From a virus, in IMG/VR virus record IMGVR_UViG_3300043429_000173, positions 1-64,000 of that record: 64,000 bases of DNA; one strand, written 5' to 3'. Both the position numbers and the translations under genes were made by a program. A model generated the notes under the pieces. The model did not search any database. It saw only the letters and a list, made by a program, of their open reading frames with translations, and was not told where the DNA came from. Below are positions 49,569 to 57,594 of this stretch, in pieces (positions within the stretch are counted from its first letter, which is position 1; the number at the start of each line of letters is the position of its first letter).

Positions 49569-50690
49569 TTAGCCCATCATCGTCGATAAAAACAGCGCTG
49601 TACCTTCTGGGTCAGCTGATAATGCAGCCCATGAAGTATTGGTGCCATTTGTTGTTAAATAACTACCAGCGTTACCTGACTGGCTTGGTGCTAATGCATT
49701 AAACGCTGCAGTAGCTGTTGTTTGTCCTGTACCGCCAGCTGCGATAGGTAATGTACCTGCTGTTAAAGCTGAAGCTGATGTTGAATAAAGTGCGTAGTTT
49801 GCTGCAGTAAATGTATTAAGCCCTGTACCACCGTAATTATACGCTACTGGAGTACCTTGCCAAACACCATTAGTGATAACTGTTGAGCCACCTAAATCTA
49901 GGCTATTTGTCCCCCAGTTAACTTCTGAAGGGATTAGCCCTGCACGATTCCAACCACCTGCAACTGAACTAATATCATCAAGATAAAATAATGAATACCC
50001 GCCAGGAGAAACTACATCTAGTGTAGTATTTCCATAATCTTTTACGGTTAAATTACCTGTAGAGTCATTATCAAATATAAACCAGAATCCAATAGGTAGC
50101 GTAGTTGCGTCAGGTAACGTAAAGGTTTGCGCGCCTGTACCTTGCAGAGTTTGCCAAAATTTTGAAGCTGCTGTTAAAGCAGTAGTACCGCCAGCAGCTG
50201 CGACATTATCCACTGACTGTGAAATACGACTAGCAACAATGTCCTCATACCCGTTTCTCAATACAACTGAATTAGGACCGCTTGAAGCTGTAACGCCTGT
50301 ACCGCCGTAAGCTACACCAACTGTTGAGCCTTGCCATGTGCCAGAAGTAATTGTACCTAAAGCTGATACGTTGCCTGTGCCGTCTAGATTAACTGACTTT
50401 TCTGAAGGGTATGTAACCCATACATTGACATCACCAGAGAAGGTAACAGCGCTTCCTGAATTGCTAGAAGATAAAATGGTAGTACGCGTTAATGTTGGAC
50501 CAGTTGATGAGTACGTGCCTACACCTACTTCCCAGTTACCTGTTACATCGGTCGCTGCATAGTATGTGGTATTGCCGTTACCAATTACCGTAAAGTCTTG
50601 GAATCCAAGAACGGTAGAAGTCAGGGTAAAGCTTACCGTGGTATTGGCTGTACCCTGCTGCTGGACGCGATCGTATAACGCTAGAGCCAT
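49569..50690 (-). CDS. Tail fibre/structural protein, 373 aa
   Basis: GGAGTCCTTAA before the ATG. MALALYDRVQQQGTANTTVSFT opens a beta domain. The body has repeated GGTG-x-T segments (VAYGGTGVTA, YNYGGTGLNTF, AAGGTGQTTAT), a feature of phage tail-fibre shafts. The end ALSADPEGTALFLSTMMG is short. Likely a fibre shaft. Confidence 0.75.
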   Translation of the reverse strand: MALALYDRVQQQGTANTTVSFTLTSTVLGFQDFTVIGNGNTTYYAATDVTGNWEVGVGTYSSTGPTLTRTTILSSSNSGSAVTFSGDVNVWVTYPSEKSVNLDGTGNVSALGTITSGTWQGSTVGVAYGGTGVTASSGPNSVVLRNGYEDIVASRISQSVDNVAAAGGTTALTAASKFWQTLQGTGAQTFTLPDATTLPIGFWFIFDNDSTGNLTVKDYGNTTLDVVSPGGYSLFYLDDISSVAGGWNRAGLIPSEVNWGTNSLDLGGSTVITNGVWQGTPVAYNYGGTGLNTFTAANYALYSTSASALTAGTLPIAAGGTGQTTATAAFNALAPSQSGNAGSYLTTNGTNTSWAALSADPEGTALFLSTMMG

Positions 50691-50701
50691 TTAAGGACTC
50701 C

Positions 50702-51310
50702 TTAGCTTGTTGCAGTTGTTGAGTATGTAACGCTTACTGTATCACCAGCTGTTGTAACTTTAGCTACTAGGAATGCACCTGCGCTATATAATGTACCGCT
50801 TGTGTTACCTAGTGTGCTTGATGCACCTGAACCTGTTACTAAGAAACAACCACCAACTGTACCGCCAGAACTTGTAATTGTATATACAATCGGTGTAGCT
50901 GCTGATGTTGTTACGTTAGATGGTGTTGTACCTGTTGAGGTTGCTGAGCCAAACACTGCTGTACCGCGCACTGCTGAACCACCAACTGTGTAGTTAGTGA
51001 ACTCTGTCCAACCGCCATGTGATGCCATTGTATCTGCAGCTGCAAATGTAGGGCTAGCGCCATCAATCAAACCCAAGAAAGGACCTGTCACTGAGTAGCT
51101 AGAGCCTTTAAGTAATGTGTCTAACATTAACTGTTTGCCTACAGCATTAACTAGGTTAGGGAATGATTCTTCCCATTTCAAATTACCAGCTGCATCGCGG
51201 CATTCAACATGGTAAACGCCTTCGATTCCTACTGTTTCGTTTTTAGCGGCGCCAGCTTGCAACGTAATTGTTGCGCTATCACCTGAGCCTTGTTTTTGTG
51301 GTGCTATCAT
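50702..51310 (-). CDS. Hypothetical virion protein, 202 aa
   Basis: GGAGTTTATT before ATG 51310. The N-terminal half has VYHVECRDAAGNLKWEESFPNLV and VGKQLMLDTLLKG, seen in phage proteins near tail genes of lytic phages. The C-terminal half is a Ser/Thr/Gly beta domain. Probably structural. Confidence 0.75.
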   Translation of the reverse strand: MIAPQKQGSGDSATITLQAGAAKNETVGIEGVYHVECRDAAGNLKWEESFPNLVNAVGKQLMLDTLLKGSSYSVTGPFLGLIDGASPTFAAADTMASHGGWTEFTNYTVGGSAVRGTAVFGSATSTGTTPSNVTTSAATPIVYTITSSGGTVGGCFLVTGSGASSTLGNTSGTLYSAGAFLVAKVTTAGDTVSVTYSTTATS

Positions 51311-51319
51311 AATAAACTC

Positions 51320-51739
51320 CTAAGAAATTCTAATAATGGCGTTGTTTGCATCCGCCGTTGGGAATGTAACAGTAAATGTATTCACTGCGGTTTTATCTTC
51401 GCCAAAATTAAGTACAGCTACAGCTGCATTTGTTGTGGCATTATATATCAACGCCCCTCTAGTCGTAAAACTAGCTGGGTTCCAAGTGACATTACTAAAC
51501 GTTACTATCGCCGTTGATCCACTTAAGCTAGGAGTAACCTTTGTTAGCGTGTTCCCACCAGCTGTATACCCTGTACCGGTTACTTCATTGGTCGTAGTAT
51601 ATACGGTTGTGCTTGCACTTAAATCTGCATTAGCTGTATACAAAGCAATCTTGTATGTATACGCAGAACCTACATCAAAGTCCTCAAGCCCTTTAAGTAC
51701 ATTCAATTTGAATACATTGCATAAATTTTGCGTAATCAT
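51320..51739 (-). CDS. Hypothetical virion protein, 139 aa
   Basis: Overlaps the adaptor gene by ATGA. VLKGLEDFDVGSAYTYKIALYTANADLSAST is a known opening of small phage tail proteins in this position. Beta-rich, no catalytic residues. Confidence 0.75.
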   Translation of the reverse strand: MITQNLCNVFKLNVLKGLEDFDVGSAYTYKIALYTANADLSASTTVYTTTNEVTGTGYTAGGNTLTKVTPSLSGSTAIVTFSNVTWNPASFTTRGALIYNATTNAAVAVLNFGEDKTAVNTFTVTFPTADANNAIIRIS

Positions 51740-52365
51740 ACGACTGGTACCCTAACTTGTCCGTTGCGGTATGCATCACGTCTATTCTTACCATCACCCA
51801 ACTGTTTGAGTAAGAACATGGCTTCGTCATATCGTTTTTGATATTGAGCCAATACATCAGCCTCACCCTTCATGTACGTATACGCTTCCAACAACGAACC
51901 ATACAATAAGGCAGAATCAAAATTGTCACCAAGCCAAGTATTATTAGCAGTGACAATAGACTCAGGATAGTAATAATAGTGCAGCTCAACAGAATAGTTA
52001 CTATCGGGTGTTGGCCCCAAAATGAATGTGTTCTGGTCGAATAAGGCATAATATTCTGGAAGCCCCGTAGATGTAGGTGCGGGATATGATGCCCTAATAA
52101 AGTTAACATCCTTATCCAACAAGTACTTATAGTTGCCTGAAGCATCAATTACAGCTAACGAAAACGTTGCCAACCAATCAGATGGGCAAGTTAAATATTT
52201 ATTATTTACAGTAGTTGTACCTGTCTTATTCCGACGAATAGCAGGGAACTGCACCGAGTTATAAATACGCTGTTCAGCTTCCTTAATAAACGTGTTTATA
52301 TCAGCTGTTTCAAACTGATTCTCGGTGTAGCTTTGTATCTCTGCAACTAACTGGGTGTAGTTCAT
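51736..52365 (-). CDS. Head-tail adaptor protein (SU10-type), 209 aa
   Basis: AAGGTAGTCCA before the ATG. MNYTQLVAEIQSYTE, then FIKEAEQRIYNSVQFPAIRR and the beta segment LTCPSDWLATFSLAV match the phage adaptor family seen in podoviruses such as SU10. It would join portal and tail. Contains a YYYYP aromatic strand and a C-terminal helix. Confidence 0.8.
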   Translation of the reverse strand: MNYTQLVAEIQSYTENQFETADINTFIKEAEQRIYNSVQFPAIRRNKTGTTTVNNKYLTCPSDWLATFSLAVIDASGNYKYLLDKDVNFIRASYPAPTSTGLPEYYALFDQNTFILGPTPDSNYSVELHYYYYPESIVTANNTWLGDNFDSALLYGSLLEAYTYMKGEADVLAQYQKRYDEAMFLLKQLGDGKNRRDAYRNGQVRVPVV

Positions 52366-52374
52366 TGGACTACC

Positions 52375-52593
52375 TTATGCTAATGGACCACGTGATGTAA
52401 AACCTTTAGTTGCTGCACCTTTACCACGTTGTGCAACGCCTGAAGTTTTAACTTGGTTACGGCCTGGATTACCCATGCTTACGCGTGGGGTACCAGTGTC
52501 TTTTCCCATATCACCTGCTTTAAGTGTATTTGGATCTGTATCCCAACCAATATTTGGTGTAGGTACATTTTGTGGTTGTTTATATTCAGCCAT
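52375..52593 (-). CDS. Small basic virion-cluster protein, 72 aa
   Basis: AAGGGTTAATC before the ATG. Lys/Arg/Gly-rich and disordered (RNQVKTSGVAQRGKGAATKGF). One of several small basic proteins between the capsid and tail genes. Possibly packaged with DNA; function unknown. Confidence 0.65.
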   Translation of the reverse strand: MAEYKQPQNVPTPNIGWDTDPNTLKAGDMGKDTGTPRVSMGNPGRNQVKTSGVAQRGKGAATKGFTSRGPLA

Positions 52594-52595
52594 GA

Positions 52596-52790
52596 TTAAC
52601 CCTTTTTCTGATTAGCTGCACGTGCTAAATTACGACCTACTTTTTTCATGTCGATTGATTTAACTGTGCTTGCTTTACCGCCTTTAGAAACACCACCATT
52701 TACAGGCAACTTAGCACCGTCGATGCCTAATTGTTTGCCTTTAGTTTTACCTTTTGTGTTAATGCCTTGTGCGCCTGATTTGAAAGCCAT
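52596..52790 (-). CDS. Small basic virion-cluster protein, 64 aa
   Basis: AGGAGTAATAA before the ATG. Very Lys/Gly-rich, with no hydrophobic core (NTKGKTKGKQLGIDGAKLP). It resembles the start of the DUF6321-like protein at 55241 (GRGEKLPVSKGAGLTAKG). Confidence 0.65.
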   Translation of the reverse strand: MAFKSGAQGINTKGKTKGKQLGIDGAKLPVNGGVSKGGKASTVKSIDMKKVGRNLARAANQKKG

Positions 52791-52800
52791 TTTATTACTC

Positions 52801-53223
52801 CTATGTGGTTGTTACGGTCACTGTACCTACTGCAGACACGGCAACCAATTGGTTTACTTCTAAATTAAAAGGATCGTTTAACCCTACTGGGTTCCATCCC
52901 CACTGTATTACTCGGCTACCGACCAATGGTACCCCTGTTGAATTTGGGTTATCACTAGTGGTTTCAGTTAACTGTAATCCATTTAAACCTGATTGGAAAT
53001 ATCCTAAATCTGGTCTAGGATCACGTACTGCCTGCGGATCATTTACAGGATACATACCTAATTGCAACTGCGGCTGATCCGGTTCCCAGCAATCCTTGCA
53101 CACAAGAATATTAACATTCTTGGTTTTAATTACCAATCGTTTTAACTGACTGAGTTTAAATCTAAAATTACATCTATCGCACTGGGCGATTGAAAACTTG
53201 CCAGAACTGTATTTACTTGGCAT
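52801..53223 (-). CDS. Zinc-ribbon virion protein, 140 aa
   Basis: AGGATAAGAC before the ATG. CDRC and CKDC about 27 residues apart form a zinc ribbon. The pattern KLSQLKRLVIKTKNVN followed by QLGMYPVNDPQAVRDPRPD recurs in cyanophage and pelagiphage structural modules. Probably a small head or tail-connector component. Confidence 0.8.
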   Translation of the reverse strand: MPSKYSSGKFSIAQCDRCNFRFKLSQLKRLVIKTKNVNILVCKDCWEPDQPQLQLGMYPVNDPQAVRDPRPDLGYFQSGLNGLQLTETTSDNPNSTGVPLVGSRVIQWGWNPVGLNDPFNLEVNQLVAVSAVGTVTVTTT

Positions 53224-53231
53224 GTCTTATC

Positions 53232-53957
53232 CTAAATAAACTGCATGCGTGGTGCTAGTCGCAGTGACGCTTTCTCACGATCCTCATCGGCTGCAAGCTG
53301 GAACTCTTGCTCATATGCTGATTTAAGCATCTCAATCCGAGGTGCTGCTTCAGGTATCTTTAAACTCAAATGGTATGCAAGTCCTGCAACCATACATGGT
53401 AAGAACCTGAATGGAATATCTTGTGTATTCGTACCTTCCTCACCAGCGTCTTGAATACGACGTAGTCGGAAATACACGAATGTATAATAGTTACTTTGTT
53501 CTGGTGCAGGCCACACATTAATTGTAGGGTTTTTAACGCCAGTTACTGGGTAGGTTGCGCCTGATTGACGGTTAATCCACACTTGAATCGGACGACCCTG
53601 CGCGTTCTTATTAGGAATCGTGATGTATGTAGACTCACTAATCCGTGTGATATTGATGTCTTGTTGGTTCTGTCCTGTACCTGTACGCACTACCTGATCT
53701 AACAGGTCAATAGTATCAACAGGAAGGGTATACGAAATCTGTCCTTGCACTAATGGAATAGTGCCTTCTTCAATTGTCCAGAGGTTAATCCCACGATTAG
53801 CCCACTCAATAGTTAATAGGTTTAACGAACGACGAGCTGTACGTAGGTCATAACCAGTACGTAACTCTGAGCCGCAACGCTCAAACGCCTCTTCTACTAG
53901 ATTGTTAATATCTAGATTAAATGAGCTGGTGCCTGATGTTGTCGTTGTTAAAGCCAT
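53232..53957 (-). CDS. Tail accessory/adaptor protein (P22 gp4-like), 241 aa
   Basis: GGAAAATTAAATA before the ATG. LVEEAFERCGSELRTGYDLRTARRSLNLLTIEWANRGINLW is the characteristic opening of podovirus tail-accessory proteins that sit under the portal. It ends with a C-terminal acidic-basic helix. Probably the head-tail connector ring. Confidence 0.8.
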   Translation of the reverse strand: MALTTTTSGTSSFNLDINNLVEEAFERCGSELRTGYDLRTARRSLNLLTIEWANRGINLWTIEEGTIPLVQGQISYTLPVDTIDLLDQVVRTGTGQNQQDINITRISESTYITIPNKNAQGRPIQVWINRQSGATYPVTGVKNPTINVWPAPEQSNYYTFVYFRLRRIQDAGEEGTNTQDIPFRFLPCMVAGLAYHLSLKIPEAAPRIEMLKSAYEQEFQLAADEDREKASLRLAPRMQFI

Positions 53958-54208
53958 TATTTAATTTTCCTGTAAGGTTTAACCTTGCTTTTAATCTTGT
54001 CTGGTTGAGCTACAAACTGTTTACCAGCTGCTTTACCAGCACGTTTTGCTTTGGTTGTTGCTGCATACTCTGCAGGGGACAACGCTTTTATTGCCTTTTC
54101 AGGTAGGTATCGTTCACCTGTTTCGGATGATTTCTTACCTGATTTAGTCCGCCACTTCTGATCGCCCCAAGCTTTTAACGACTTTTGGCTTTTAGCTAAC
54201 GCACTCAT
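53957..54208 (-). CDS. Small basic protein, 83 aa
   Basis: ATGA overlap with the next upstream gene. LKAWGDQKWRTKSGKKSSETGERYLPEKAIKALSPAEYAATTKAKRAGK is a conserved phage/algal-virus short domain (DUF5872-like in my memory, not certain). Strongly basic; possibly DNA-associated in the virion. Confidence 0.7.
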   Translation of the reverse strand: MSALAKSQKSLKAWGDQKWRTKSGKKSSETGERYLPEKAIKALSPAEYAATTKAKRAGKAAGKQFVAQPDKIKSKVKPYRKIK

Positions 54209-54486
54209 TTATACCCGCCACCTGCAGCTTTGTACTTCTTAGCAACTAACTGAGCCTTACGTGCTGACCATTGTCCTGCACCAGTACCGTGTGTTGCAGC
54301 GGATTTAACCTGAGATACAATACGCTTACGTAGTTCAGGTTTTGTATAGTTGCCAGCGGCATTAACTTTACCACCACGTTTATATTGATCTACGAATGTA
54401 GGGTCGTCCTTACGCTTAATAACCCGAGGCTTAGCCCCGGGCATCTTATCTTTAGCGATACAACCCATACCGCGTGAGGGTCTCAT
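54205..54486 (-). CDS. Small basic protein with GG motif, 93 aa
   Basis: Follows the 146-aa gene by one base. The C-terminal half (YTKPELRKRIVSQVKSAAT, GQWSARKAQLVAKKYKAAGGG) is a conserved short basic domain shared by environmental phages. The middle has YKRGGKVNAAG, one of the recurring GG motifs. Likely a minor virion or DNA-binding protein. Confidence 0.7.
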   Translation of the reverse strand: MRPSRGMGCIAKDKMPGAKPRVIKRKDDPTFVDQYKRGGKVNAAGNYTKPELRKRIVSQVKSAATHGTGAGQWSARKAQLVAKKYKAAGGGYK

Positions 54487-54927
54487 TTAGCAGATCTTTC
54501 CACGTGTTTTACCACGAACTTCGATACCACCGCCACGAGCCATTTTAGCGCAACCGCCACTTTTAAACGGACGTGGTTTGATGTATTTACCTTTTTTATC
54601 GACTGGTGGTTTGTCATCTTCTGGCACGTCTTTTACGCTACCGCCTTCAGCATACTTCATAACCTTACCACCTTTTTTAAGCGCTGCTAGGTTTGACTTC
54701 TTACCGCCGTGTAATTGTTTCTCGTGCATACCAACAGCTTTTTTAGCCATTGCTTTATCTTGTTTGATGTCGTCTTTCATAATTCCACCTTCTCTAAATT
54801 TCTTACCTTTGTCTGCTTGATTAAATTCCTTAGCTACGCTAGTTGGAATTCCCGCTTTTTTGGCAAACGCAGAATTATGTGCTGCGGCAGCCATGAAGTT
54901 TCTTTGTGCTTTACTCTTGCTCGGCAT
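54487..54927 (-). CDS. Basic virion-cluster protein with GG motifs, 146 aa
   Basis: ATG 54927 is preferred over a TTG at 54936. SKAQRNFMAAAAHNSAFAKKAGIP is a recurrent phage start. Four GG motifs follow (KFREGGIMKDD, ALKKGGKVMK, YAEGGSVKD, MARGGGIEVR). Lys-rich and disordered. It overlaps the 46-aa gene by 17 nt. Function unknown. Confidence 0.7.
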   Translation of the reverse strand: MPSKSKAQRNFMAAAAHNSAFAKKAGIPTSVAKEFNQADKGKKFREGGIMKDDIKQDKAMAKKAVGMHEKQLHGGKKSNLAALKKGGKVMKYAEGGSVKDVPEDDKPPVDKKGKYIKPRPFKSGGCAKMARGGGIEVRGKTRGKIC

Positions 54928-55051
54928 TTTCTTCAACCAATACAGCTTCTTCAGCCGCTGCAGCTTCAGCCGCTAGTTGTTTCTTAGTTTTCTTAACAGG
55001 TGCTTCCTCAACTACAGGAGCGTTACCTTGACCATTTTCGTTAATAATCAT
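54911..55051 (-). CDS. Small acidic protein, 46 aa
   Basis: ATG 55051 with AAAGGA 8 nt upstream. MIINENGQGNAPVVEEAPVKK precedes an Ala/Glu helix (AAEAAAAEEAVLVEE). It is the only acidic member in a cluster of small basic proteins. Function unknown. Confidence 0.6.
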   Translation of the reverse strand: MIINENGQGNAPVVEEAPVKKTKKQLAAEAAAAEEAVLVEENAEQE

Positions 55052-55052
55052 G

Positions 55053-55241
55053 CTATTTTCCTTTTCCTAACCATCTTTGTACGGTTTTAGTTTCGTAAAT
55101 ACGAATTGCAGTCCATACGATAGTTAACGCCGCTGCAATCGACGGTAAAATTTGTACTAATGAACCAAGCATAATTCCAATTGAAGTCCAATCAATGACG
55201 TGTTTTGTATGCTCGTTGATCTCTGAAACATGCTTAATCAT
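55053..55241 (-). CDS. Small holin-like membrane protein, 62 aa
   Basis: ATG 55241 overlaps the previous stop (TAATG), with AAGGTGG 8 nt upstream. A central hydrophobic segment (IGIMLGSLVQILPSIAAALTIVWTAIRIYE) and a basic C-terminus (KTVQRWLGKGK) match short class II-type phage holins. It lies far from the lysis cassette, among structural genes. Confidence 0.7.
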   Translation of the reverse strand: MIKHVSEINEHTKHVIDWTSIGIMLGSLVQILPSIAAALTIVWTAIRIYETKTVQRWLGKGK

Positions 55242-55495
55242 TAACATTTCCACCTTTTAAGTGAGGCTGCCTTACGAGTAGGGCGACCTTTTTCATCTTT
55301 CATAGGACCGGGCATACCTGACATACGAGCACAGAATGACTTCTTACGAGGTCCGCCTTCTGGCTGTGGCGCCTTTAGGTTTGATCCTGTAGCTTTGTTG
55401 TACTTAGCACGGCCCTTAGCTGTGAGACCTGCACCTTTAGATACAGGGAGCTTCTCACCTCGACCTACTGCTAATGATGGGTTTTTCTTAGCCAT
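55241..55495 (-). CDS. Small basic protein (DUF6321-like), 84 aa
   Basis: MAKKNPSLAVGRGEKLPVSKGAGLTAKGRAKYNKATG, then SFCARMSGMPGPM and AASLKRWKC match the DUF6321 family of cyanophages and other aquatic phages as I remember it. Cys and Lys rich, basic. Its role in those phages is unknown. Confidence 0.75.
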   Translation of the reverse strand: MAKKNPSLAVGRGEKLPVSKGAGLTAKGRAKYNKATGSNLKAPQPEGGPRKKSFCARMSGMPGPMKDEKGRPTRKAASLKRWKC

Positions 55496-55988
55496 AGAAT
55501 ACAGTTAAACCAGATAAGTTAGTTACTGATGCATATACACCTGATTCAGCTAAAATTCCTTCACCTGGAATAGGTAATGATACTGTTTCATTTGCTGCAA
55601 TATCAATTGAAGTTAGCCAACCTGAAGCTTGAAGCCCTGCTGCACCTGCTGTAATTGAACCTGAGTTAAGATCTTGAACTGTGTATGTATTAACACCTGT
55701 TACTGTAACTGTGTAATTACCAGTAGTACCTTGACCGCCTGTACCTGCTCCAAGAACTAAACCTACACGAGCACCTGTTGATAACCCGTGAGCATTGTTT
55801 GTTACGGTAATTGTATTACCTGAACGAGCGTAAGTAACTGCAACTGGAGCTGAAGTAGTATCCCATAGATACGCGTATCCTGCACTACCGCCACCTGTTA
55901 CGACGATAGCTTTTAGACGAGCACGTCCAGTTATCATTTGTCCTGTTACGTTAATATGTGCCGAGAGCACATCATATTGCATTGCCAT
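55488..55988 (-). CDS. Virion surface or decoration-type protein, 166 aa
   Basis: AGGAGATTAATT before the ATG. Beta-rich (SAHINVTGQMITGRARLKAIVV, YARSGNTITVTNNAHGLSTGARVGL). The HGLSTG Ig-like segment parallels AHGAEDG in the 648-aa tail protein. Likely a capsid decoration or tail component. Confidence 0.7.
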   Translation of the reverse strand: MAMQYDVLSAHINVTGQMITGRARLKAIVVTGGGSAGYAYLWDTTSAPVAVTYARSGNTITVTNNAHGLSTGARVGLVLGAGTGGQGTTGNYTVTVTGVNTYTVQDLNSGSITAGAAGLQASGWLTSIDIAANETVSLPIPGEGILAESGVYASVTNLSGLTVFYG

Positions 55989-56012
55989 AATTAATCTCCT
56001 TAGTTTTTAAAG

Positions 56013-56028
56013 AGGGGCCGAAGCCCCT
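56013..56028 (-). terminator. UUCG hairpin between late genes (weak terminator)
   Basis: On the minus strand AGGGGC-TTCG-GCCCCT is followed by CTTTAAAAA. A compact stem with a weak U-tract, so it may only partly terminate or may stabilise the 3' end of the 154-aa gene's message. Confidence 0.6.
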
Positions 56029-56035
56029 AGATTAA

Positions 56036-56500
56036 TTATAGTAAGTTAGTATTTTGTAAGTAACGAACGGTGATTACACCTGAGCCTGTACCTGTGTTTG
56101 CAGTAGCCAAGGCAATACGAACGTCAGTTGTACCTACGTCGATAAATGCATCTGTACGTGTAGGATCTGTACCTGGAGTTACTGAAACAATACCAACTGC
56201 GTTACCTGTAACAGCGCCTGAAGCTGTAAATGCTGTAGCTAAAGCTGATGTACCTACTGTTAAAGTAGTTGTACCACCTGACATTGCTGCATCAATGTAG
56301 AGTGTAATTTCTACGATTTGGCTGTTTGCTGGAACTACGATTGGTGTGTTTGATGATGTTGCTAAGCCTGCTTGAGTAAAGCGGAAGCTTTGTCCCATTA
56401 CTGTTTGACCTACGTTAGCAACGTTTGTACCTAATGTAGTACCTGTTGTATCGCGAATAGTACCCGCACGTAATGGACCTGAGAATGTGGTATTAGCCAT
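56036..56500 (-). CDS. Virion structural protein, 154 aa
   Basis: CAAGGAAAATATT before ATG 56500. Starts MANTTFSGPLRAGTIRDTTGTT, a known opening in environmental phages next to the capsid gene. Ser/Thr/Val-rich beta protein. It is the first gene after the internal late promoter, with a structured leader. Possibly an abundant head-associated protein. Confidence 0.75.
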   Translation of the reverse strand: MANTTFSGPLRAGTIRDTTGTTLGTNVANVGQTVMGQSFRFTQAGLATSSNTPIVVPANSQIVEITLYIDAAMSGGTTTLTVGTSALATAFTASGAVTGNAVGIVSVTPGTDPTRTDAFIDVGTTDVRIALATANTGTGSGVITVRYLQNTNLL

Positions 56501-56528
56501 AATATTTTCCTTGTGTTATAGCACGTTG

Positions 56529-56576
56529 TATCCGTTCAGTCTCTATAACGTCTGCTAGGGCAGTCTGAACTGGATA
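56529..56576 (-). promoter_or_regulatory. Structured leader hairpin
   Basis: TATCC-GTTCAG (56529-56539) pairs with CTGAAC-T-GGATA (56565-56576), one bulge. The loop contains a further CTGC/GCAG hairpin with loop TAGG (about 56552-56563). It lies in the leader between the minus promoter and ATG 56500, where it could stabilise the mRNA or affect translation. Confidence 0.6.
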
Positions 56577-56597
56577 AAAATTTTCCTAGATGTGACT

Positions 56598-56626
56598 TTT
56601 ATACTCCTAATTATTTGATGTGTCAA
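56598..56626 (-). promoter_or_regulatory. Consensus promoter for the second late unit
   Basis: On the minus strand TTGACA (56626-56621), 17-bp spacer, TATAAA (56603-56598). It begins 4 bp beyond the capsid terminator stem. It should drive the structural genes from 56500 leftwards, separately from the head genes upstream. Confidence 0.85.
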
Positions 56627-56629
56627 TAA

Positions 56630-56653
56630 AAAAGCCCACCGAAGTGGGCTTTT
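56630..56653 (-). terminator. Terminator after the capsid gene
   Basis: On the minus strand AAAAGCCCAC-TTCG-GTGGGC-TTTTTTATT: a 10-pair stem with UUCG tetraloop and U-tract. It lies 15 bp after the capsid stop. Confidence 0.9.
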
Positions 56654-56667
56654 CCTAGCTGTGCTTA

Positions 56668-57582
56668 TTAAGCACCTGCTGAACCGTACATACCTAACGG
56701 ATCTGACCAACCGAATGAATAACGCTCACGTGCTTTATAGCGAACGTTACCTGTATCGAAGTCACCGTCCATTGATGTTGCTAATGGAGTACGAACGAAG
56801 TGTTTCATGCCGTTTGGCACATCTGTTGTCAAGAACCAAGCATTGTTGTCGGTCAAGAAGTGGTTAATTGCGTAACCTTCTGGAATTGAACCGTTGTTTT
56901 TCAATGCGTTGACATCGTTGTCAGCAGTACCAACACGTAATTCTGTTTCCAACAAGCGTGTTGCAACGAATTGCAATGATGGTGGAACAATCAATTTACG
57001 TGGTTTAGCAGCGATCAATAGGCCACGCTCATCAGTCCAAGCTGCGATTTGAATAACTGCATTTTCCAATGAAGTTTCGTTCAAGTCTGCTGGTGTTGAT
57101 GGAATGTTGCTGTTTGTACCGCCAGTAACAAGTGGGTGAGATGCACTGAATAGTGGCACACCGTCGCCGCCGTTATATTGACCACCAGCGTTGAAGCCGT
57201 TGTTCAATACGTTAGCTGCTTTAACTTGTTTAGTATATGCCATACCGCGAGCTAATGCTTTAGTGTAGCGAGCAGATAAAGTGTCATACAAGTTATCTTC
57301 TACTGCTTCTTCAGTCAAGCTGAAGCCTAAAGCGATAGTTTCGTGTGTGTAGCGAGCTGTCCAAGCTTCTTGAGCGTTGTCATAAGCGATGGCGTTGCCT
57401 TCGTTTTTAACTGGCGCTGCTGAGAAGCCAGACAATTTTGTTTCTTCTTCGAAAGAACGTTCTGAGCTCTCTGTTTCGTAGATCTCTTGATGTTCTTCAC
57501 CATAACGTTTGTACTCCAAACCAAACAAAGCATTTAAGCCCGGTAATAGTTCCTTGAGTAGCTGTGCGCGTGAAATAGCCAT
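56668..57582 (-). CDS. Major capsid protein (Mu gpT-like HK97 fold), 304 aa
   Basis: GGAGAATAA before the ATG. MAISRAQLLKELLPGLNALFGLEYKRYGEEHQEIYE is a recognised capsid opening related to Mu gpT-type HK97-fold proteins. The middle (ARYTHETIALGFSLTEEAVEDNLYD and ALARGMAYTKQVKAANVLNNG) matches the helical spine region. It is the abundant head protein, here ending its own transcription unit. The terminator at 56630 follows. Confidence 0.85.
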   Translation of the reverse strand: MAISRAQLLKELLPGLNALFGLEYKRYGEEHQEIYETESSERSFEEETKLSGFSAAPVKNEGNAIAYDNAQEAWTARYTHETIALGFSLTEEAVEDNLYDTLSARYTKALARGMAYTKQVKAANVLNNGFNAGGQYNGGDGVPLFSASHPLVTGGTNSNIPSTPADLNETSLENAVIQIAAWTDERGLLIAAKPRKLIVPPSLQFVATRLLETELRVGTADNDVNALKNNGSIPEGYAINHFLTDNNAWFLTTDVPNGMKHFVRTPLATSMDGDFDTGNVRYKARERYSFGWSDPLGMYGSAGA

Positions 57583-57594
57583 TATTTATTCTCC

